Shown: positions 15,833-23,704 of the stretch, in pieces
Layout: each line of letters begins with the position of its first letter
How positions within the stretch are numbered: position 1 is the stretch's first letter
Origin: Labilithrix sp.
GTDB lineage: Bacteria > Myxococcota_A > Polyangia > Polyangiales > Polyangiaceae
Direction of reading: 5' to 3'
Assembly: GCA_019637195.1 (NCBI GenBank)
Contig: JAHBWA010000064.1
Span: 1 to 45,688, forward strand
DNA: 45,688 nt
Program-made: the position numbers and the translations under genes
The notes under the pieces: generated by a model
What the model saw: only the letters and a program-made list of their open reading frames with translations
The model's database searches: none
What the model was told of the DNA's origin: nothing

Positions 15833-16270
15833 ATGAAGGTCATGGTGATCGTGAAGGCGACGAAGAACAGCGAAGCGGGGCTCATGCCGAACGAGGAGCT
15901 CCTCACCGCGATGGGCAACTACAACGAGGAGCTCGTCAAGGCGGGCATCATGCTCGCCGGCGACGGGCTTCACCCGAGCGCGAAGGGCAAGCGCGTCGTC
16001 TTCTCGGGCGGCAAGCGCAGCGTCGTCGACGGGCCCTTCACCGAGACGAAGGAGCTCGTCGCGGGCTACTGGATCTGGCAGGTGCGGTCGATGGACGAGG
16101 CCGTCGAGTGGGCGCGTCGCTGCCCGGACCCGATGCCGGGAGAGGACGCCGAGCTCGAGATTCGACCCGTCTTCGAGGCCGACGATTTCGGCGCCGCGTT
16201 CACGCCCGAGCTCCGCGCGCAGGAGGACCGGCTCCGCGCCGAGGTCGAGGCCGCGAATCAGAGCAAGTAG
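15833..16270 (+). CDS. YCII-related (DGPF) domain protein
   Basis: A 145-residue protein starting at the ATG at 15833, right after AAGGAGAGG. It has the ferredoxin-like YCII fold with the DGPF signature: KVMVIVKATKNSEAG, a middle MLAGDGLHPSAKGKRV, then VVDGPFTETKELVAGYWIWQ and MDEAVEWARRCP. The DGPF subgroup is common in soil bacteria, often beside ECF sigma factors or in stress operons. Its function is unproven and none of those partners is adjacent. Longer upstream ORF extension is not family-like. The stop overlaps the stop of the convergent gene by 13 bp. Confidence 0.88.
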   Translation: MKVMVIVKATKNSEAGLMPNEELLTAMGNYNEELVKAGIMLAGDGLHPSAKGKRVVFSGGKRSVVDGPFTETKELVAGYWIWQVRSMDEAVEWARRCPDPMPGEDAELEIRPVFEADDFGAAFTPELRAQEDRLRAEVEAANQSK

Positions 16271-16704
16271 ACGTCGGCCGAGCGCGCCTCGAGCGCCTCG
16301 ATGGCGCGGTAGGCGCCGAGATCGGCCAGCGCGCGGACGAAGCGCTCGACGAGGCTGCCCGCGGGCGCGCCGAGAGGTGTGGCCGCGCGAACGCCGTCGC
16401 TGGGAGCGTACGCCGGGATCAGGCGCGGCAGGAGCACGTGCACCTCGTAGCCTCGGAGGTCTTCGCTGGCGCCGGCCGGCGCGCCGTGCTCCGCGAAGCG
16501 CGCCTCGATGCGGGCGATGCGACCGTCGTCTTCGTCGAACGCGAACTCGAACGACCACAGCGCCTGGGCGCACGGGAGCGATGACACCTCGAGGAAGACG
16601 CGCATCACGTCCCCCACGACCAGGGAGCGGAGCTCGGCGATCCGCTGGCACAGGCGCTCGTGAAGCGCCTCGACCTCGAGACGCGAAGGTGGGACCCGGG
16701 CCAT
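16258..16704 (-). CDS. Hypothetical protein
   Basis: A 148-residue product from the ATG at 16704, with GAGGGG in ribosome-binding range. A GTG at 16782 would lengthen it with non-conserved-looking residues. It begins MARVPPSRLEVEALHERLCQ and has an alternating strand pattern in the middle (FEFAFDEDDGRIARIEARFA), then a helix VERFVRALADLG and the end SADVYLL. No signal peptide, membrane segment or catalytic motif is visible, so it is probably cytoplasmic. I do not recognise the family. GC-rich third positions support a real gene. Its 3' end overlaps the YCII gene tail-to-tail. Confidence 0.6.
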   Translation of the reverse strand: MARVPPSRLEVEALHERLCQRIAELRSLVVGDVMRVFLEVSSLPCAQALWSFEFAFDEDDGRIARIEARFAEHGAPAGASEDLRGYEVHVLLPRLIPAYAPSDGVRAATPLGAPAGSLVERFVRALADLGAYRAIEALEARSADVYLL

Positions 16705-16873
16705 CGCGAGCCCCTCAGTAGCAAACGCGGCGACCGGCAGACGAGCAGGATCGTACGGCGCCGACCGGTGCGCGGCGCCCACACTGGACCCACGGCCGCC
16801 GCCCGACCCCAGGAGGAGCGCGCGCTCGAAGGCGCCGCTTCGGCGCGACCCCGCGGCCGACGGCGTCGGGCGG

Positions 16874-17770
16874 TCAGCCCGAGGGCGACAGCAAGGGACG
16901 GAGCCGGTCGAGGCTCGTCGCGATCGCGGTCGCCGCGGCCTTCACCCGACGGGTCGTGCGAGCCACGCGATGCACGCCCAGCCAGAGCGTCCGCCGTGGA
17001 CGCACGCCGGGCGTCGAGAGGAGGCGGAGGCCGGGCGTCGAGTCACCGAGCACTCGTGGAAGGCAGGCGAGCCCGAGGCCCGCGGCCGCGACGGTCGCCA
17101 TCGGCTCACGACCGTTCATCCGCACCGCCACGCGGGCGTCGCCGACGAGAGGCGGCAGCCAATCGAGATCGACGACGGCGTTCATGTCGTCCGTCATCCC
17201 GACGAGCACGTGCCCTTCCGCGCGGCGCCGAAAGTCCGGCGCTCCGTGGCGCGCCAGGTACGTGTCGGACGCGTAGAGGCCGAACTCCACCTCGGCGACG
17301 GCTCGCTGGAAGATCTCCTGCTGCTTGAATCGGGATGGCCGTACGGCGAGGTCGGCCTCGCGGCGCGCGAGATTGAGGTGGCGCGCGTCGGCGACGATCT
17401 CGAGCGTGAGGCCTGGGTTGAGCGCAGCGAAGGGCGCGAGCGCTGGTCCGAGGACCGAGCGCACGAGCCACTCGGACGCCGTGACGCGGATCTTCCCCTC
17501 GAGCCCGTCGTCACGACCGGCGGCGACCATCTCGGCGGCGAGGACTTCGTGCTCGATGCGCTCGGCGTGTGCAAGGAGCCGGCGCCCCGTCGCGGAGATC
17601 GCCCAGCCGGTCGGGGACCGAGCGAAAAGGCGCGCCCCGAGCCGCTCCTCGAAGGCCGCGATGCGCCGGCCGACGGTCGGCTGCGCGACGCGGAGGGACC
17701 GTGCGGCCGCGGACATCGTCCCATGACGGGAGAGGGCGAGGAAGAAGCGGAGATCGTCCCAGTCGAGCAC
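16874..17770 (-). CDS. LysR-family transcriptional regulator
   Basis: A 298-residue regulator. The N-terminal winged helix is classic: DLRFFLALSRHGTMSAAARS then LRVAQPTVGRRIAAFEERLG and LFARSPTGWAISATGRRLL. The effector domain spans about 90-290 (GKIRVTASEW, DLAVRPSRFKQQE, MATVAAAGLGLACLPR). The sequence fits the branch that regulates nearby metabolic genes. Its start lies 33 bp from a perfect 29-bp palindrome shared with the divergent HAD-like gene, so autoregulation and control of that gene are likely (inference). The co-inducer is unknown. Confidence 0.93.
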   Translation of the reverse strand: MLDWDDLRFFLALSRHGTMSAAARSLRVAQPTVGRRIAAFEERLGARLFARSPTGWAISATGRRLLAHAERIEHEVLAAEMVAAGRDDGLEGKIRVTASEWLVRSVLGPALAPFAALNPGLTLEIVADARHLNLARREADLAVRPSRFKQQEIFQRAVAEVEFGLYASDTYLARHGAPDFRRRAEGHVLVGMTDDMNAVVDLDWLPPLVGDARVAVRMNGREPMATVAAAGLGLACLPRVLGDSTPGLRLLSTPGVRPRRTLWLGVHRVARTTRRVKAAATAIATSLDRLRPLLSPSG

Positions 17771-17802
17771 CCCGGCAGCATAGTGGACGTGCGCCGCTCA
17801 TG

Positions 17803-17831
17803 CGTATGTGCATAGATGCTATGCACATACG
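17803..17831. promoter_or_regulatory. Perfect 29-bp palindrome between LysR and HAD-like genes
   Basis: CGTATGTGCATAG (17803-17815) and CTATGCACATACG (17819-17831) are exact reverse complements around ATG. The element sits 33 bp from the LysR start and 43 bp from the HAD start, the usual place for a shared LysR-type operator. Each arm also contains an ATGTGCAT-like half palindrome. It is markedly AT-richer than its flanks. Confidence 0.75.
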
Positions 17832-17874
17832 TCGATCGCCCGGGTGGCGTGGGGGACGCAAGGTACGCCGTACG

Positions 17875-18654
17875 ATGTTGCGTCGTCGATTCCTCCAGCT
17901 AGGAGCCGTGTCGCTCCTCACCGCCGGTTGCCGGGAGCGCCCGCCCGCCACGTCCACTTCCACCACGGCGCGTCGGGCGAAGATCCGCGCGATCGCGTTC
18001 GACCTCTTCACGCTGTTCGACCCGACGACCGTCGCGCGTGTCGCCGAACGCGTCTTGCCCGGGCGCGGCGTCGCCTTCTGTGAGACGTGGCGCGTCCGTC
18101 AGTTCGAATACAGCTGGATCCGCTCGTCGGCCGGACAATATCGCGACTTCCGTGCCGTCACGGAGGAAGCTCTCTCCTACGCGGCCGAAGTCCACGACGT
18201 GGTGCTCACCGACGAGGCCCGCGCCACCTTGCTCGGCGCGTACGAAGAGCTCGAGCCATGGCCGGATACCCGGCCCACGCTGGAAGCCTTCAAGCGCGCG
18301 GGACTCGCCCTCGCACCGCTCGCCAACTTCACCCCGACGATGATCGAGCGACTCCTCCGGCGCGGCGGCCTGCGCGACCTCTTCGATCACGTCATCTCCA
18401 CCGACCGCGCGAGGACGTTCAAGCCCGACCCACGCGCCTATGCGCTCGGACCGCAGGTCTTCGGTCTCGCTCGGGAGAGCATCGCCTTCTCCGCCTTCGG
18501 AGGCTGGGACGCCGCGGGGGCGCGCTGGTTCGGATACCCGACCTTCTGGGTGAACCGCCTCGGCCAACCGACGGAGCACCTCGCGCCGGGGCCCGACGCG
18601 ACGGGGACGACGCTCGGCGACCTCGCGGCCTGGCTCGACCGTCACGCCGCGTGA
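17875..18654 (+). CDS. Tat-exported lipoprotein of the 2-haloacid dehalogenase (HAD) family
   Basis: A 259-residue protein from the ATG at 17875. It opens MLRRRFLQLGAVSLLTAGC, a twin-arginine R-R-x-F-L motif ending in a lipobox (Cys19). The mature part matches type II L-2-haloacid dehalogenases: nucleophile Asp43 in AFDLFTLFD, ETWRVRQFEYSWIR with Arg73 (Arg41 in L-DEX), LEPWPDTRPTLEAFK, Lys183 in FKPDPRAY, and GWDAAGARWFGYPTFWVNR with Asp212. The L-DEX SSNAWD block reads AFGGWD here, so the family Ser175 and Asn177 equivalents are lost, and the oxyanion SNGS segment reads ANFT. Substrate use has probably changed. It is divergent from a LysR regulator across a shared palindrome. Confidence 0.82.
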   Translation: MLRRRFLQLGAVSLLTAGCRERPPATSTSTTARRAKIRAIAFDLFTLFDPTTVARVAERVLPGRGVAFCETWRVRQFEYSWIRSSAGQYRDFRAVTEEALSYAAEVHDVVLTDEARATLLGAYEELEPWPDTRPTLEAFKRAGLALAPLANFTPTMIERLLRRGGLRDLFDHVISTDRARTFKPDPRAYALGPQVFGLARESIAFSAFGGWDAAGARWFGYPTFWVNRLGQPTEHLAPGPDATGTTLGDLAAWLDRHAA

Positions 18655-18661
18655 TCCCGGA

Positions 18662-19648
18662 TCAGCGGCGGCGGGCTCGGAAGATGCGGTAGCCCGCCGT
18701 CACGAAGCGGTCGAAGTAGAGCTCGCAGCCGTCGGGCGAGAGCCAGGAAGGGGCATCCACGGAGGCCGTGTTCAGGCTCGTCATCGGCTCCGGTGTCTTC
18801 CACGGCGCCGACTCGGCGGCGCGACGCGCCACCCAAATGTCGGAGGTGTTGTTCGTCGCTCCGCGCGTGGACGAGAAGTAGAGCGTCAGGCCGTCGGAGG
18901 AGATCACCGGCGCGTCGTCGCTCCCGCCGTCGGGAGTGTGCAGATCGACCTCGGCGGAGGGCTCGAACGAGTCGGCCCGCGCGCGCGACGCGGACACGAT
19001 GCGCTTGCTGGCGCCGACCTCGTTGGTGTGGATGACGAACCACACCGTGCCGTCTCGCGCGACGTAGGGTGACCTCTCGTTGACGGAGGCGCTGCTCGCG
19101 CCGGAGACCGGCGTAGCTGCCGTGAAGCCGGCCCCCGTGGCCGTGGCGACGAAGATGTCCCGATCGCCGCCCGGCGAGCGCGCGCGGTGGAAGTACATGG
19201 CCGCGCCGTCCGAGAGCAGGAAGGGATAGCTGTCCACCGCTCCGGCGGAGTGGTCGAGGCCCTCGACCTCCGTGGGCGGCTCGAACGGCAGATCGCGCGA
19301 CGCGCGCCGAGCTCGAAAGATCCGGTAGTCCTCCGAGGTCAAGCCGCGTGAGAAGAAGACCTGGAGGCTGTCCGGCGTGAGCCGCGCAGCGAGGTTCCCG
19401 ACGGTGAGGTCGCTGTTGAGCTCGCGCACGTCTTCGACCACGCTGAAGGGCGCGGAGGGATCGCACCACTGACCCGAAGGCGCCGGCGCGGCGTCGCGCT
19501 CGGCCTCGGTCGCCCCGGTCTCGCCCGCGCCGTCTGCGGCCTCGCCACGGGCGGACAGCTCGCGCGGGGGCTCCCCGACGCAGGCGACCGCGACGAGCCA
19601 CGCTCCGACCACGACGCCCCACCCCCCGACGCGAGCCCAGCGCTTCAT
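18662..19648 (-). CDS. Lipoprotein with TolB/PD40-type beta-propeller repeats
   Basis: A 328-residue protein from the ATG at 19648 (an in-frame GTG at 19657 adds three). The signal peptide ends LVAVAC, giving a lipidated cysteine, followed by an Ala/Glu/Gly-rich linker and WCDPSAPF. The rest has repeated blades of the pattern S-x-D-G-x-x-x-Y-F: LTPDSLQVFFSRGLTSEDYR, SDGAAMYFHRAR, ARDGTVWFVIHT, SSDGLTLYFSSTRG, SPDGCELYFDRF. This marks a PD40/WD40-like propeller as in TolB. It is probably an outer-membrane or periplasmic binding protein; the ligand is unknown. It is convergent with the HAD gene, 7 bp between stops. Confidence 0.85.
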   Translation of the reverse strand: MKRWARVGGWGVVVGAWLVAVACVGEPPRELSARGEAADGAGETGATEAERDAAPAPSGQWCDPSAPFSVVEDVRELNSDLTVGNLAARLTPDSLQVFFSRGLTSEDYRIFRARRASRDLPFEPPTEVEGLDHSAGAVDSYPFLLSDGAAMYFHRARSPGGDRDIFVATATGAGFTAATPVSGASSASVNERSPYVARDGTVWFVIHTNEVGASKRIVSASRARADSFEPSAEVDLHTPDGGSDDAPVISSDGLTLYFSSTRGATNNTSDIWVARRAAESAPWKTPEPMTSLNTASVDAPSWLSPDGCELYFDRFVTAGYRIFRARRR

Positions 19649-19708
19649 CTCGCTCACGCTACCACAGGGCCGAGCGCCGTCAGGGGACAGCCCCGACGGC
19701 GCCCCCCG

Positions 19709-21157
19709 TCAAGCGTCGCGCGCCTGGGCGCGGGCGCGATCGAGGGCGTCGAGGAGGCGATCGATGTCAGCCGCCTCGGTGCGGTGGTTGTTCACGCAGG
19801 CGCGGAGCGCGCGGGCGCCGCTCGCGAAGCGGGGCACGGAGATCCAGCCACCGGACGACGCGATCGTCCGGCGCGCGACCGCGTCGAGGAACCGGTTGTC
19901 CCGCGCGGCCCTGCCCTCCGCGCCGTCGACGAAGCACACGATCGGCAGCGGCGTCTCGTTGACGATCCGCCACCGGCGCGCGCGCAGGCCCTCGCGTAGC
20001 CGCTCGGCGAGCGCCACCTGCCGACGGAGGGACGTCGCGTACCCGTCCCACCCGAGCGTCGCGAGCGGCAAGAGGAGGCGAAGCCCGAGGAAGCGCCGCG
20101 ACCACTGCATCGAGCGCGCGTAGGGATCGTCCGAGCCGTCGCGCGGCATGTAGCCCGTGCTCGCCCCGAAGACCCGCTCGAGGATCCCCTCACGGCGCGT
20201 GAGGAACGTGCCCGTGCCGATCGGCGCGGACATCACCTTGTGCGCGTCGAATGTGATCGAGTCGGCGCGCTCGATGCCGTCGACGGCGGATCGGAGCTCC
20301 GGCACGAGCGCCGCGAGGCCTCCCCACGCGGCGTCGACGTGCAGCCAGCAGCGCTCCCGCTCCGCGACCGCTGCGAGCTCGCGGAGCGGGTCGATGGCCC
20401 CCGAGCTCGTGGTGCCGGCCGTGGCGACCACGAGGAACGGCAGCGCTCCGTTCATGCGGTCGTCGGCGATGGCCTCGCGGAGCGCCGCGCTCTTCATCCG
20501 CTGCCCGGCGTCGGACGAGACCACGCGCACCGCGCCATCGCCGAGCCCCGCGAGGCGGGCCGCCCGACGGACCGTCGCGTGCCCCTCCGTCGACACGTAG
20601 ACGCGCGGGTCGCCGGGGATCGCGCGGACGCCGCGCTCCCCTACCTCGGGGAACGCCGCGAAGAGCGCGCACGCGAGCGCCGTCATGTTCGCCTCGCCCC
20701 CGCCCGTCGTGAACGCCCCGCGGCCCGCGCCCGGCTCCCAGCCGAACCGCGCGCCCAGCTCCGCGATCAAGCGCTCTTCGACCGCGACCGGCCAGGGGGC
20801 GTGCCCGCGCGTGGCGAGCTGCGCGTTGAAGCCGGAGACGATCGCGTCCGCGACGACCGTGAGCGCTGCCGGGGCCGAGTTGAAGAGCCCGAAGTAGCGC
20901 GGATGATCGGTGTGCACGACGCCGTCCTCGAGCGCGCCCACGACGTCCTCGAGCAGCGCGAAGGGATCGTGCGGGGTGCTCAGATCGAGCCGCGCGACCT
21001 CCTCCGCGATCGCGTCGTTCGAGCGCCGCGGCACCAGCGGCGCGTCGGGCCTGTCGGCGAGCGCCGCGCCGTGCTGCTCGAGCAGCTCCACGACGCGACG
21101 CCAGAGCGCGCCGCGCGTGCCGCCGTCGAGATCGAGCGCCGAACCGTGTCGCTTCAT
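19709..21157 (-). CDS. Group II PLP-dependent decarboxylase
   Basis: A 482-residue fold-type I enzyme from the ATG at 21157. The family landmarks are present: HPRYFGLFNSAPA near the N-terminus, the phosphate-binding TTGGGEANMTAL near 150-161, His192 that stacks on PLP (STEGHATVRRAA), ATAGTTSSGAIDP, Asp275 and Ala277 in HVDAAWGG, and Lys307 in FDAHKVMSAPIG as the Schiff-base lysine. This group includes aromatic-L-amino-acid, glutamate and diaminobutyrate decarboxylases. The usual N-P-H-K is A-H-K here. Substrate is not predictable, but a hydrophobic or aromatic amino acid is a fair guess. A small lipoprotein gene lies 43 bp upstream on the same strand. Confidence 0.9.
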   Translation of the reverse strand: MKRHGSALDLDGGTRGALWRRVVELLEQHGAALADRPDAPLVPRRSNDAIAEEVARLDLSTPHDPFALLEDVVGALEDGVVHTDHPRYFGLFNSAPAALTVVADAIVSGFNAQLATRGHAPWPVAVEERLIAELGARFGWEPGAGRGAFTTGGGEANMTALACALFAAFPEVGERGVRAIPGDPRVYVSTEGHATVRRAARLAGLGDGAVRVVSSDAGQRMKSAALREAIADDRMNGALPFLVVATAGTTSSGAIDPLRELAAVAERERCWLHVDAAWGGLAALVPELRSAVDGIERADSITFDAHKVMSAPIGTGTFLTRREGILERVFGASTGYMPRDGSDDPYARSMQWSRRFLGLRLLLPLATLGWDGYATSLRRQVALAERLREGLRARRWRIVNETPLPIVCFVDGAEGRAARDNRFLDAVARRTIASSGGWISVPRFASGARALRACVNNHRTEAADIDRLLDALDRARAQARDA

Positions 21158-21200
21158 CGCGCGCCGAGCATACCCCCGCGCGAGCGCTCGTCGGGGCCGG

Positions 21201-21461
21201 TCAGGCGCGCACTCTCGACTGTCCGCGCGCCTTCGACGTCTGCGTGGGTGGCGGGGCCGCCGCTCGCGCCGGAGCCGCGCGCTCGGACGGGCAGCTCGTG
21301 CGGTCGCCAGCCGACCCACGCGCGACGCTCGCCTCCGGCCTCTCGTGAGCCCGGCGAGCCGCCCCAACCGGCTCCTCTGGCGGGCACGGGCACGCGGCGG
21401 TGAAGAAGAACAGACACGCTGCCAGCCATCGCGCGTCCACGCGCCGAGCGTAGCAGGGCAC
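21201..21461 (-). CDS. Small putative lipoprotein
   Basis: An 86-residue ORF from a GTG at 21461; an alternative GTG at 21440 gives 79. The leader ARWLAACLFFFTAAC is a compact signal peptide with a lipobox-like T-A-A-C, and the following C-P-C-P-P-E-E-P is unlike random GC-rich sequence. After that the protein is Ala/Pro/Arg-rich and low complexity. It may be a real small lipoprotein or a chance frame; the signal is what supports it. It precedes the decarboxylase on the same strand. Confidence 0.4.
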   Translation of the reverse strand: MPCYARRVDARWLAACLFFFTAACPCPPEEPVGAARRAHERPEASVARGSAGDRTSCPSERAAPARAAAPPPTQTSKARGQSRVRA

Positions 21462-21696
21462 CTCTCGGCCGGCCGAGCAGGCGATCCGTGATGCTCACCT
21501 GGCGGGTGAGGCTCGCCCGTCGCGAATGCGACGTCGAACGGGCCGGATTCGTCGCCGAGCCCCCGTTTCGCCGAGCCAGCCGCGCGCTGCTGCTCGACAG
21601 CGCGCCGTTCGCGGAGGAGACATGGTGTGCCCTATCTGGCGCCTGGCGCCGAACGACGTTGCCGAGCGGACGCCCCGCCCCGTAGCGTGGAAGGTC

Positions 21697-23628
21697 ATGG
21701 CTCGAGCTCGGACATTCCTCACCTCACTCGTCGTTCTGGCCGGCTCGCTCGCGGGGGCAGCCGGGTGCGGGATCGACGTCACGGGGGTGGACGAGCCCCC
21801 GAGCGACGCGGGGCCGAGCGACGCGACGAGCGCCGACGCAGGCGCGGAGGCAGGCACCGGCTTCACCCTCGGCGGCTCGGTGCGGGGGCTCGAAGGCAGC
21901 GGGCTCGTGCTCGAGAGCAACGGCGCCACGGCCGTGGTCACGAGGTCGAGCACGAGCTTCACCTTCCCCGAGACGATCGCCAACGGCGCCTCGTACGACG
22001 TGAAGGTGAGGGCCCAGCCCCTCGGCCCCGCGCAGACCTGCATCGTCACGGGCGGGAGAGGCAGGGCGAAGGCGGACGTCACGGACGTGCGGGTCACGTG
22101 CTCGACCAACGAGTACCCGGTCAGCGTGACGGTCGTAGGCCTCGCCGGGAGCGGCCTCGTCCTCACGAACGACGGCGGCGATGATCTCGCCGTCACGGCC
22201 GCGGCGGGCAGCCCGGTCAAGGCGACGTTCTCGAAGTACGTCCCGAGCGGCGCCTCGTTCGACGTGGCCGTCAAGACCCAGCCGGGCGGGCCGCCTCAGC
22301 GGTGCGTCGTCAGCGGCGGCGCGGGGACGGTCGTGGCCGGCCCGGTGACGACGGTGACGGTGAACTGCACCGACCTCCACGCCGTCGGCGGCACGGTGTC
22401 CGGCCTCTCGGGGAGCGGGCTCGTCCTCCAGAACAACGCGGGCGACGACATCGACGTCAACGTCGACGGGACGTTCGCGTTCCCGACGCTCCTCGCCACG
22501 GGGGAGAGCTACGCCGTCACGGTGAAGACGAACCCGCAGACGCCTGCGCAGACCTGCACGGTCGAAGGGGGCGCGGGCACGGTCGCCACGTCCGACGTCT
22601 CCGTAGCCGTGACCTGCACGACCGACACCTACAGCGTCGGCGGCTCGATCTCCGGGCTCACGGGCGACGGGCTGGTGCTCCAGCTGAACGGGGCGGCGAC
22701 CGTCGCGCCCGACTCCGGCGACACGTCGTTCGCCTTCGCCGCGGTCGCGAACGGGACCACCTACTCGATCGCCGTCCTCACCCAGCCGACGCTCCCCTCG
22801 CAGACGTGCAGCGTGACCGACGCGAGCGGCAGCGTCGGGACCGCCGACGTCACGAACGTCAAGGTGGCGTGCGAGACCAACGCGTACAAGACGCGCGTGG
22901 AGGTCGCGGGCCTCCGCGGCACCGGGCTCGTCCTTCGGAACAACGGCGGGGACGATCTCCTCGTCGACGCCTCCGGCACCTACGAGTTCGCCGCGAGCGT
23001 CCGCAGCGGCGCTCCGTACCTCGTCACGGTCGAGACGCTGCCGGCCCCGGCGGGAGAGGAGTGTGAGGTCTCGTCGGGAGCCGGAACGGTCGTCGACGCC
23101 GACGTGGACGTGCTGGTCACGTGCAGCCGCACGCTCAAGGTGTTCGTGACGAGCACGACCTACAAGGGAGACCTGGGCGGGCTCGAAGGCGCCGACGCGA
23201 AATGCCAGGAGCGAGCGGACGCCGCGATGCTCACGGGCACCTTCAAGGCGTGGTTGAGCGACGGGACCGACTCGCCCGCGACGCGCCTCACGCACTCGGC
23301 GGACATCCCCTACGCGCTCGTCGACGGCACCGTGATCGCCGAGAGCTACGCGGCGCTCACGGCCGGCCCGCTCCAGCATGGGATCGACAAGACCGAGACG
23401 GGCGGCGCCCCGCCCGTCGAGCCGATCTTCGGTCGCTCGGTCGTCTGGACCGGCACACGCGACGACGGCAACCTCTACTGGCAAGAGCACACTTGCTCGA
23501 ACTGGACGAGCTCGGCCGGCGCGGAGGGGGGCTTCGTCGGCGACACCACGCACACGACCCACTGGAGCGCGGCGTACGGGGGCTTCGCGTGCGATCGCGA
23601 CGTCCCGCTCTACTGCTTCGAGCAGTGA
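21697..23628 (+). CDS. Lipoprotein with five about 85-residue repeats and a C-terminal endostatin-like domain
   Basis: A 643-residue protein starting at the ATG at 21697 after GGAAGG. The signal peptide ends LAGAAGC (lipobox), then an Asp/Ala/Ser-rich linker. Five tandem repeats follow from about residue 52 to 475, each built as G-x-V-x-G-L-x-G-S-G-L-V-L, then NNGGDD, a strand with F-x-F, Y-x-V-T-V, the P-x-Q-T-C block and a closing V-x-C, so each holds a likely disulfide pair. The last about 165 residues (KVFVTSTTYKGDLGGLEGAD onward, with CSNWTS and LYCFEQ at the end) resemble the endostatin-like/DUF1554 domain of secreted bacterial proteins. It is probably a surface-displayed adhesin or binding protein. 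It is convergent with the Ig-repeat gene. Confidence 0.82.
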   Translation: MARARTFLTSLVVLAGSLAGAAGCGIDVTGVDEPPSDAGPSDATSADAGAEAGTGFTLGGSVRGLEGSGLVLESNGATAVVTRSSTSFTFPETIANGASYDVKVRAQPLGPAQTCIVTGGRGRAKADVTDVRVTCSTNEYPVSVTVVGLAGSGLVLTNDGGDDLAVTAAAGSPVKATFSKYVPSGASFDVAVKTQPGGPPQRCVVSGGAGTVVAGPVTTVTVNCTDLHAVGGTVSGLSGSGLVLQNNAGDDIDVNVDGTFAFPTLLATGESYAVTVKTNPQTPAQTCTVEGGAGTVATSDVSVAVTCTTDTYSVGGSISGLTGDGLVLQLNGAATVAPDSGDTSFAFAAVANGTTYSIAVLTQPTLPSQTCSVTDASGSVGTADVTNVKVACETNAYKTRVEVAGLRGTGLVLRNNGGDDLLVDASGTYEFAASVRSGAPYLVTVETLPAPAGEECEVSSGAGTVVDADVDVLVTCSRTLKVFVTSTTYKGDLGGLEGADAKCQERADAAMLTGTFKAWLSDGTDSPATRLTHSADIPYALVDGTVIAESYAALTAGPLQHGIDKTETGGAPPVEPIFGRSVVWTGTRDDGNLYWQEHTCSNWTSSAGAEGGFVGDTTHTTHWSAAYGGFACDRDVPLYCFEQ

Positions 23629-23704
23629 GGCCTCGGCGGGCGTCCCCGACTTCGCCGCGCCCGTCGCGTCCTCGACGGATCGGAGGAGGATCGGGAGCCC
23701 GCCC

